From: Clostridium sp. chh4-2
Lineage (GTDB): Bacteria; Bacillota; Clostridia; Lachnospirales; Lachnospiraceae
DNA length: 64,000 nt
NCBI RefSeq assembly: GCF_002899675.1
Contig: NZ_PKUU01000001.1
Coordinates: forward strand, 344,428 to 408,427
Direction: 5' to 3'
The notes below the pieces were generated by a model, which did not search any database, was not told where the DNA came from, and saw only the letters and a list, made by a program, of their open reading frames with translations. Position 1 is the stretch's first letter, and the number at the start of each line of letters is the position of its first letter. The translations under genes and the position numbers were made by a program. This document shows, one piece after another, positions 58,460 to 64,000 of this stretch.

Positions 58460-59242
58460 ATGAATTATCAATATTTAATCGTAACAGTAGAAGATGGAGT
58501 GGGCGTCATAACATTTCACCGCCCCGAGGCACTGAACGCACTGAATTCAGCCGTGCTGAACGATCTGGATCACGCTGTGGATGAACTGGTTAACGACGAA
58601 TCCGTTCGCGTTATCGTTTTCACCGGCGAGGGAAAGAGCTTTATCTCCGGCGCTGACATTGACGAACTGGCTGATTCCCGCGGCCTGCAGGTAATCAACT
58701 ATTCAAAGAAAGGCTGCGAAATCTTCCGAAAGATCGAACTTTTACCCAAGCCTACTATCGCTGCTGTCAACGGATATGCTTTCGGAGGCGGATTTGAATT
58801 TCTGCTTTGCTGCGACATCCGCATTGCCAATGAAAAAGCATCTTTTGCCATGCCTGAAGTAACCCTTGGAATCGTGCCCGGCTTTAACGGCACCCAGCGC
58901 CTTCCAAGAGCCATCGGCGTATGCCAGGCCAAAGAGCTGCTCTTCACCGGAAGAAGAATCAAGGCCGACGAAGCTCTCGCCCTCGGTGCCATCAACCGCG
59001 TCGTTCCCCTTGACACCTTCTGGCAGGAAGTAATGGCAGAAGCCCAAACCATTGCCAACAACTCTTCCACCGCCATCTATCTCGTAAAATCTGCAGTCAA
59101 TGCAGGTATCGACGCCGCTTTCGACGTAGCAAAAGAAGTAGAAGTCGGCTATATGGCCGCCTGCTTCGGAACCGAAGACCAAATCGAAGGCCTCTCCTCT
59201 TTCCGCGAAAAGAGAAAACCTTCTTACCGAACGAAAAAATAG
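58460..59242 (+). CDS. Enoyl-CoA hydratase/isomerase (crotonase family)
   Basis: A 260-aa crotonase-fold enzyme. The oxyanion-hole residues lie in FISGADIDEL (about 65) and GYAFGGGFEFLL (about 107-118). The two catalytic Glu positions of true hydratases are both present: Glu in GGGFEF and Glu in MPEVTLGIVPG (about 136). FNGTQRLPRAIG follows. It likely hydrates short-chain 2-enoyl-CoA to (S)-3-hydroxyacyl-CoA. The partner enzymes for beta-oxidation or butyrate synthesis are not adjacent. AAAGGATGG precedes the ATG. It is followed by about 1 kb of palindromic repeats. Confidence 0.92.
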   Translation: MNYQYLIVTVEDGVGVITFHRPEALNALNSAVLNDLDHAVDELVNDESVRVIVFTGEGKSFISGADIDELADSRGLQVINYSKKGCEIFRKIELLPKPTIAAVNGYAFGGGFEFLLCCDIRIANEKASFAMPEVTLGIVPGFNGTQRLPRAIGVCQAKELLFTGRRIKADEALALGAINRVVPLDTFWQEVMAEAQTIANNSSTAIYLVKSAVNAGIDAAFDVAKEVEVGYMAACFGTEDQIEGLSSFREKRKPSYRTKK

Positions 59243-59270
59243 GTATTTTAACCTATTTGCGAAGGGGTAC

Positions 59271-59621
59271 GCACGGAATGGGGAGGCGGAGCCGGAAGGG
59301 AACGGTCTGAAGGGGAATCCGGGCCGGGGAAGGAAGATACAGCCAAATGGGATTCGGGATTCGCCCCTAAGAACTACTAAGGCCCGTAAGGACAGAACGA
59401 GGCAGGCCAGCGCCATTCGCAGTGAACTCTTTATGACTTCGCTGCTCAGCGGCGCTTTAAAAACTGAGACGGAAATCAGTTTTTACCTGCCTCGTTCCGC
59501 CCTTACGGGCCTAAGTAGTTCTAAAGGGGTTCCATACGATCCCATTTGGCTGTATCTTCCTTCCCCGGCCCGGATTCCCCTTCAGACCGTTCCCTTCCGG
59601 CTCCGCCTCCCCATTCCGTGC
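59271..59621. repeat. Fold-back element B, 351 bp with 83-bp perfect arms
   Basis: Positions 59271-59353 are an exact inverted copy of 59539-59621 (83 of 83). The next about 50 bases on each side (around 59354-59406 and 59488-59538) also pair with a few mismatches (for example AGAACTACT and GGCCCGTAAGG with their complements). The centre (59410-59487) contains two small hairpins: one with AAAACTGA/TCAGTTTT and one with AGCGCC/GGCGCT and TGAACTCTTTATGACTTCG. No ORF of substance is present. The core recurs, in opposite orientation, in element C. Confidence 0.93.
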
Positions 59622-59690
59622 TGGTTTTCGCTAGCTTGGTTAAATACAATAGTTGTGCGTCGGTATTTATGTAGAATTGTATTTGCATAG

Positions 59691-59864
59691 ATCTTGAAGG
59701 GATTTTCAGAAATGCCTTCAAGTTTTACATTAAACGTCAAGTCATTTCACGAAAAGACTTCACCCTTTACATTAAATCGTCAAGGCTTTTTACGAAAAGG
59801 CTTCACCCTTTACATCAAATCGTCAAGGCTTTTCCCAAAATATCTTCACGCTTGATGTAAAAAT
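59691..59864. repeat. Four tandem copies of a 43-bp hairpin repeat
   Basis: Units start at 59691, 59735, 59778 and 59821 (44, 43, 43 and about 44 bases). Each has the pattern CGTCAAGGCTTTT-loop-AAAAGGCTTCACCCTTTACATTAAAT with variation; the inner arms pair within each unit. The same unit occurs singly at 10559 and, as a perfect palindrome, at 8014. The stretch 59622-59690 between element B and this array holds nothing else that I can see. Confidence 0.85.
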
Positions 59865-59910
59865 TACTCTTTCCACCAAATCTTTTTTATCCATAGCTAG
59901 CCAAGCAACA

Positions 59911-60202
59911 GCCGGAAAGAAGGGGAAACCTGGGCGAGCGGCGGAAATGGAAACAGATAGGGGATCGTGTGCAGACCCTTAGTAATACTTGGTTGGCAAG
60001 AGTGGAAAAAGGCAGACAAATACTGAATTCCGAATCAGTATTTGAGGCGCCACTGAACGATGAAGTCATAAAGAGTTCATCGTGAATGGCGCCGCGCTGC
60101 CTTTTTCCGCTCTTGGCGGCCTAGTATTACTTAGGGTCGAAACCCGAATCCCCTATCTGTTTCCATTTCCGCCGCCCGCCCAGGTTTCCCCTTCTTTCCG
60201 GC
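59911..60202. repeat. Fold-back element C, about 292 bp
   Basis: The outer arms 59911-59968 and 60145-60202 are inverted copies with one mismatch over the first 57 bases (GCCGGAAAGAAGGGGAAACC and onward). Inner pairing continues through TAGTAATACT and GGAAAAAGGCAG with their complements. The centre (60015-60092) has the hairpin AATACTGAATTC/GAATCAGTATT and a second hairpin with GGCGCCA/TGGCGCC outside ACGATGAA/TTCATCGT and loop GTCATAAAGAG. Element B carries the same two core hairpins. It ends 34 bases from the convergent SEC-C gene stop. Confidence 0.92.
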
Positions 60203-60235
60203 GTCTCTTCCGAAACTAAATAAAGATTTAAATTT

Positions 60236-60745
60236 CTATAAATTTTTACCGCAGCATTTTTTGTATTTTTTGCCGCTTCCGCATGGGCATGGATCGTTAC
60301 GGCCAACCTTCGGGCCTTTTCTGATGGTGCCGGAAGCTTTCTGAGTTTTGTAAAGCTCTTTTCTCTTTTCTTCACTTAAAATAGCATCCCACTGAGGCAG
60401 GTTATACAGCCAGTCAGCTTTTGCTTCCACCATGTTATAATATAATTTCTCAGGATCGATCTCAATCTTTACCTCTGTATCCTCTTCCATGGTATCAATT
60501 GGGTTTTCATATCCTTTTAAGCTTTCATTGATGCCATCCAGAAAACCGGTCATGATCAAAACTTCTGTTTCATACTTTTCAGCCAGTTCTTTTACCGTAC
60601 CGGTAATTACTTCTGTTGGATTGGAAAGAATCTTTTCATAAATTCCCTTTTCAATTGTGAAATAACCAGCCCAGAGGTTCTCTCTTTCTTTATCATCTAA
60701 GCCATCTCCATAGGCCAGGTTTCTCCATGTCTCTAAAATAGCCAT
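60236..60745 (-). CDS. SEC-C metal-binding-motif protein
   Basis: A 169-aa soluble protein. The C-terminal 22 residues are a SEC-C zinc motif: [20 protein letters not shown], with Cys-x-Cys and Cys-Cys, as found at the end of SecA and in YecA-type proteins. The N-terminal 140 residues are helical and acidic ([34 protein letters not shown]) and I do not recognise the fold. It may be an adaptor that binds protein or RNA. It is convergent with the crotonase gene across the repeat region. Confidence 0.8.
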   Translation of the reverse strand: MAILETWRNLAYGDGLDDKERENLWAGYFTIEKGIYEKILSNPTEVITGTVKELAEKYETEVLIMTGFLDGINESLKGYENPIDTMEEDTEVKIEIDPEKLYYNMVEAKADWLYNLPQWDAILSEEKRKELYKTQKASGTIRKGPKVGRNDPCPCGSGKKYKKCCGKNL

Positions 60746-60870
60746 ACTTCTCGTCCATCCTTTTTCTATTCTTGGGGTACATCCTTACATAGTATATAAC
60801 ATTTTACCGATTTTTGCAAAATATTTTTCAAAACAAAAGAAATTTGATACAAATTCTTTTCCTGTCTCAC

Positions 60871-60911
60871 AAAAACGCCCCACCTGCCGCGTTTCACGCA
60901 GCAGATGAGGC
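60871..60911 (-). terminator. Terminator after the MBL hydrolase gene
   Basis: On the minus strand GCCTCATCTGCTGCG, a GTGAAA loop, then CGCGGCAGGTGGGGC, followed by GTTTTTG. It lies about 100 bases after the stop. The rest of 60746-61007 is AT-rich and holds no gene that I can see. Confidence 0.75.
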
Positions 60912-61007
60912 ATTAAAAAGGGGAGGATAAGTATTAATTTTTATCATTTGTTGATAGTAACATTATTAACACTTTACGGAAATATATACAAATAAAATTA
61001 ATTTTTA

Positions 61008-61952
61008 TTAATTCACATATCTGTAAATATAAGATTCCCCTTCCTCACCGGACCGAACAATCTCTCCGCGCTCATACAGATACTGCAGATGCGCCAGAAT
61101 TTCGGAAGCCGCCATCCATTTCATCATAACAGGATACGCATGGAAGTTACCCTCTTTATAGTACCATTTGACCTTTCCGGCCACCTCATAAGCACACATC
61201 GGCTTCGTATAGAGAACGCCGGTAATCTCGTCCAGACGTTCCTCGTGGTGTTCCAGTATTTCATCCACTCTGGCCTGCAGATCCTTAATTGCCCCGCGAT
61301 GAGCCGGAAATACATGCTTTACTTTTAAATCACGAACTTTCTTCAGGTTCGCAACATAATTGGTCAGAGAGTGATACTCTTCACCGTAAAATCCGATATT
61401 GGGTGTTATCTTATTCAGCACATGGTCTCCCGGGAATAGAACTTCCTGTTCCTCATCGTAAAAACCGATCAGGCCCGGCATGTGTCCCTTTAAATCGATT
61501 ACTTTCAGATGGTATTTTCCATAAGTAAGAACATCACCGTCTGATAAAACCTTTATACATTCCAGCGGAACAGATGAATCCATATCTTCATCCTTAGGCA
61601 TCTGCTCTAAAAGTGATGTGGACATTCCGCATTTTAAAAAGTTGTCTTTTAAATAATCATATTTGGATACAGGGTCATTGCCGCTGATCCTGATACTGTC
61701 CCACCGGCTGCAGCAGACACCGCCAAATTCCTTATAAAGGTTTGGCAGGTTGCCGCAGTGATCCTGGTGGGTATGGGTAAGGAGGATATCGGTATTTTTC
61801 TTATCTAACCCCAGTTCTTCCACCGCCTCGCGCAGAATCCGGTCACATTCTTCCGTGTCGAATCCCACATCGATGATGCAGCTTCGGTCCTGTCCCTTAA
61901 TGATATAACAGCTTAATTCTTTTAAAGAAGACCCCTTTAGAGGAAGCTTCAC
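61008..61952 (-). CDS. MBL-fold metallo-hydrolase
   Basis: A protein of at least 314 aa with the metallo-beta-lactamase fold. The metal motif H-x-H-x-D-H is LLTHTHQDHCGNL (about residues 58-66); later ligands are in LKGHMPGLIGF, FPGDHVL and FPAHRGAI. The C-terminal third is a winged-helix-like domain seen in LACTB2-type hydrolases. It may hydrolyse a thioester or related ester. The start is uncertain: the only standard start in the open frame is GTG 61952, with no good ribosome site, although the preceding codons (RILDDIYEV) look like real family sequence. It is 35 bases downstream of the CoA-transferase gene and probably co-transcribed. Confidence 0.85.
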   Translation of the reverse strand: MKLPLKGSSLKELSCYIIKGQDRSCIIDVGFDTEECDRILREAVEELGLDKKNTDILLTHTHQDHCGNLPNLYKEFGGVCCSRWDSIRISGNDPVSKYDYLKDNFLKCGMSTSLLEQMPKDEDMDSSVPLECIKVLSDGDVLTYGKYHLKVIDLKGHMPGLIGFYDEEQEVLFPGDHVLNKITPNIGFYGEEYHSLTNYVANLKKVRDLKVKHVFPAHRGAIKDLQARVDEILEHHEERLDEITGVLYTKPMCAYEVAGKVKWYYKEGNFHAYPVMMKWMAASEILAHLQYLYERGEIVRSGEEGESYIYRYVN

Positions 61953-61987
61953 TTCATAAATATCATCTAAAATCCGTTCCGCTCTGA

Positions 61988-63232
61988 TTACTTTTTTCTT
62001 TCGTCATTCCATACGTAAAGAACGCCTTTTTCTGTGTACTCTTTTACCTGCTCGTCTGTGTAGCCAAGGTCCTTTAAGATTTCAGGTCCCTGTTCACCGA
62101 TCAATGGACCAACTTTGTATTCCGGAACACCCATCTCATGAAATTTTACAGGCGGTCTTACCAATGTTCTGGTGTTTCCGTTGTCATATTTCATCTTATA
62201 CAGACATTCATTTGCCCAAGCCTGCTCATCTTCCAGAATCTCTGTCCAGGACTGTGCAAGGCTGAATGCAACGTCAGCTTCTTTCAGAAGAACTTTCCAC
62301 TCTGCAGCGGTCTTCTTGCCCATAGCTTCCATACAGATATCATACATCTCTGTACCAAGTCCGTTGGCCTGAAGGTTCTGGATTGGGAAATATCTTTCAT
62401 CGTCTACTAAGTCTTCTCTTCCGAGAGCTTTCATAAACTGTTTGTAGTACATGTTGTAATCAGGCATACAGGTCTGGATAAATCTGTCGTCTGCAGTTCT
62501 CCATGCGGAGTTAAATGGGTTAGCGCCTTCACGGATATTGATCGGATATTCTTTTGCGATTCCGTCGTAGTTTGCAGCCTGGATCATCATACCCATGTTG
62601 TAAACAGCAGTTTCAAATAAGCTGGTTTCAACTTTTTCGCCTTCACCTGTCAATTTTGCATGATATAATGCTGCCAGGATGCCGGCTGCCAGGTTCATGG
62701 CAACGTTGTGGTCACCAACGCCAGGTACTACGTTGAAAGGAACGGTTCCTCTCTGACGTAAGGAATCCAGATATCCGCCTCTTGCGAAGAATGCGGTAAA
62801 GTCGAATCCAGGAAGGTCTTTATCAGGACCATACTCGCCGTAACCGGTAACAATCGCATAAACCAGTTTTGGATATTTCACTTTTAATGTTTCATAGTCA
62901 AGTCCTGCGCGCTCAAGAGCCTGAACTCTCCAGTTTGTAATCAGAACATCGGCTTCATCCAAAAGTTTGAAGAATGCTTCTTTTCCTTCGGGTGTCTTCA
63001 TATTCAGGGAAATACATCTCTTGTTTCCGTTTTCCAGATCCCAGGTAGTATTCTCATACATATCCAAAGGTCTTCCTTCTGAAGGCGCTGTGTGTCTTAA
63101 CGGATCACCTTTTGCGGATTCGATTTTAATAACGTCTGCTCCACAGTCTGCCATGAAACGTCCTGCTCCTGCTGCTGCGATAAAGGTTGCAAGCTCCACA
63201 ACTTTAACGCCTTCCAATAATTTCTTGCTCAT
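61988..63232 (-). CDS. Family III CoA-transferase (CaiB/BaiF; HadA/FldA-like)
   Basis: A 414-aa formyl-CoA-transferase-family enzyme that moves CoA between carboxylic acids. It begins MSKKLLEGVKVVELATFIAAA, typical of HadA (2-hydroxyisocaproate CoA-transferase) and FldA (cinnamoyl-CoA:phenyllactate CoA-transferase) of amino-acid-fermenting clostridia. Catalytic Asp174 lies in VVPGVGDHNVAMNLA. Other marks are CGADVIKIE and GGYLDSLRQRGTVPF. AGGAGG lies upstream of the ATG. Adjacent etfA supports a reductive 2-hydroxyacid/enoate pathway; the precise acid is not readable. A BaiF- or carnitine-type role is less likely. Confidence 0.88.
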   Translation of the reverse strand: MSKKLLEGVKVVELATFIAAAGAGRFMADCGADVIKIESAKGDPLRHTAPSEGRPLDMYENTTWDLENGNKRCISLNMKTPEGKEAFFKLLDEADVLITNWRVQALERAGLDYETLKVKYPKLVYAIVTGYGEYGPDKDLPGFDFTAFFARGGYLDSLRQRGTVPFNVVPGVGDHNVAMNLAAGILAALYHAKLTGEGEKVETSLFETAVYNMGMMIQAANYDGIAKEYPINIREGANPFNSAWRTADDRFIQTCMPDYNMYYKQFMKALGREDLVDDERYFPIQNLQANGLGTEMYDICMEAMGKKTAAEWKVLLKEADVAFSLAQSWTEILEDEQAWANECLYKMKYDNGNTRTLVRPPVKFHEMGVPEYKVGPLIGEQGPEILKDLGYTDEQVKEYTEKGVLYVWNDERKK

Positions 63233-63268
63233 ATTGAAAATCCTCCTTATATTGAATTTAATAATTCT

Positions 63269-64000
63269 TTATTTGTCCAGTTCTTCCATAATAGCCGGAA
63301 TTACTTTGTACAGATCTCCTACGATTCCATAGTCCGCGATCTCAAAGATCGGCGCGCTCTCATTGGTATTGATCGCTATGATCTGCTCCGAATTCTGCAT
63401 TCCTGCCGCATGCTGGATCGCTCCGGATATTCCGCATGCAAAGTAGATTTTCGGCTTTACTGTGGTTCCTGTCTGGCCTACCTGGTATGCATGATCGATC
63501 CAGCCGGCATCCACTGCGGCTCTCGATGATGCGATCACTCCGCCAAGCTTATCCGCAAGCTGTTTTAACAGCTCAAAGCCTTCCGGTTTTCCAAGTCCCA
63601 TTCCTCCTGCCACGATGATCTCCGCGTCAGTTAAGGACACTGCTTCCTTCATGCTCTTTACGATCTCCACCACTTTTGTGCGGATATCACCTTCTTTGAA
63701 TTCCACGTCAAGCTTAATCACTTCGCCCTTACGGCCTTCTTCATATGCGGCCTTTTCCATAACTCCCGGACGTACGGTGGACATCTGCGGACGGTGGTTC
63801 GGGCATACGATGGTTGCCATTAAGTTTCCGCCAAATGCAGGACGGGTCTGTTTGATCTTTTTATCTTCCGGATCGATCTCCAGCTTTGTACAGTCTGCTG
63901 TCAGTCCGGTGTTCGCTCTTACTGCAAGACATGGGCCAAGGTCACGGCCGATATGGGTTGCTCCAAGCAGCACGATCTCCGGTTTATATGCTTCAATCGC
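63269..64000 (-). CDS. etfA: Electron transfer flavoprotein alpha subunit (partial, 5' end beyond the right edge)
   Basis: The C-terminal 243 residues of EtfA; the frame is open through base 64000 ([21 protein letters not shown]). The FAD-binding domain is complete: [53 protein letters not shown], and [14 protein letters not shown]. With EtfB it carries electrons to or from an acyl-CoA dehydrogenase, possibly in a bifurcating complex. It is followed by the HadA/FldA-like CoA-transferase after 36 bases, so the operon probably begins with an acyl-CoA dehydrogenase and etfB outside the window. Confidence 0.95.
   Translation of the reverse strand, partial: AIEAYKPEIVLLGATHIGRDLGPCLAVRANTGLTADCTKLEIDPEDKKIKQTRPAFGGNLMATIVCPNHRPQMSTVRPGVMEKAAYEEGRKGEVIKLDVEFKEGDIRTKVVEIVKSMKEAVSLTDAEIIVAGGMGLGKPEGFELLKQLADKLGGVIASSRAAVDAGWIDHAYQVGQTGTTVKPKIYFACGISGAIQHAAGMQNSEQIIAINTNESAPIFEIADYGIVGDLYKVIPAIMEELDK

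Noticed and set aside
59691..59864. Small CRISPR-like array
   Set aside because: The step is 43 bases, but whole units are similar, with no unique spacers, and each unit is a hairpin; no cas genes are in the window.
59243..60235. ORFs within the repeat region (for example 59433-59690 and 60127-60375)
   Set aside because: They are translations of the palindromic arms, differ between elements B and C, and lack ribosome sites.

Overview
The window looks like chromosomal DNA from a strictly anaerobic, low-to-mid GC Firmicute of the Lachnospiraceae / clostridial cluster XIVa type. The signs are a phenylalanine T-box leader, the radical-SAM hydrogenase maturases HydE, HydG and HydF, a molybdenum hydroxylase, an ETF subunit beside a family III CoA-transferase, purine-rich Shine-Dalgarno sites, and many TTGACA/TATAAT-like promoters. 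A [Clostridium] symbiosum-like or Enterocloster-like host is plausible, but no marker in the window fixes the species. There are no rRNA or tRNA genes, CRISPR arrays, phage genes or intact insertion sequences.

Layout. 1-5.5 kb: oligopeptide transporter operon oppABCDF (minus strand, oppF cut by the left edge). It is divergent from a sigma-54-activator-like regulator (5649-7646) whose AAA+ domain has lost most of its catalytic residues. 7.6-12.1 kb: a small membrane protein, then pheT and pheS behind a T-box leader. 12.1-14 kb: marR-MATE efflux operon. 14.2-19.3 kb: LytTR/GHKL two-component system and the ABC-2-type transporter it probably controls. 19.3-27.2 kb: an HD-domain protein and four half-size ABC exporters forming two heterodimers. 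27.4-30.7 kb: YihY-like protein, cysK, M32 carboxypeptidase. 30.8-34.6 kb: hydE-hydG-hydF behind a long leader RNA. 35-36.6 kb: a radical SAM protein behind another attenuator-like leader, then a DUF554 pseudogene. 36.6-40.8 kb: Nudix hydrolase and a three-subunit molybdenum hydroxylase. 40.9-49.9 kb: cell-wall, division and repair genes (PBP, FtsW/RodA, U32 peptidase, ZapA, RuvAB, a DEDD exonuclease). 50-54 kb: csp, hslO, a methyltransferase, glutaminase. 54-64 kb: an acyl-CoA region with LysR regulator, MaoC hydratase, family I CoA-transferase, crotonase, MBL hydrolase, HadA/FldA-like CoA-transferase and etfA (cut by the right edge).

How the genes work together. The right end carries the parts expected of anaerobic 2-hydroxyacyl-CoA or enoyl-CoA metabolism: CoA transfer, hydration, and ETF-linked reduction. 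The opp, glutaminase and M32 peptidase genes fit a peptide- and amino-acid-fermenting lifestyle. The hyd maturases imply an [FeFe]-hydrogenase elsewhere in the genome.

The most unusual content is non-coding. (i) Three intergenic fold-back elements of about 245-350 bp (19.93-20.17, 59.27-59.62 and 59.91-60.20 kb), one with 83-nt perfect arms. Two of them share a conserved double-hairpin core. (ii) A dispersed and tandem hairpin repeat of about 43 bp (after pheT, between pheS and pheT, and four tandem units near 59.7 kb). (iii) A GC-rich mini-hairpin ending in CGGCGGAAT or a variant, placed directly before the ribosome-binding site of six unrelated genes. (iv) Several inverted repeats lying exactly over promoters. 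All identifications are from reading the sequence; no database search was run.
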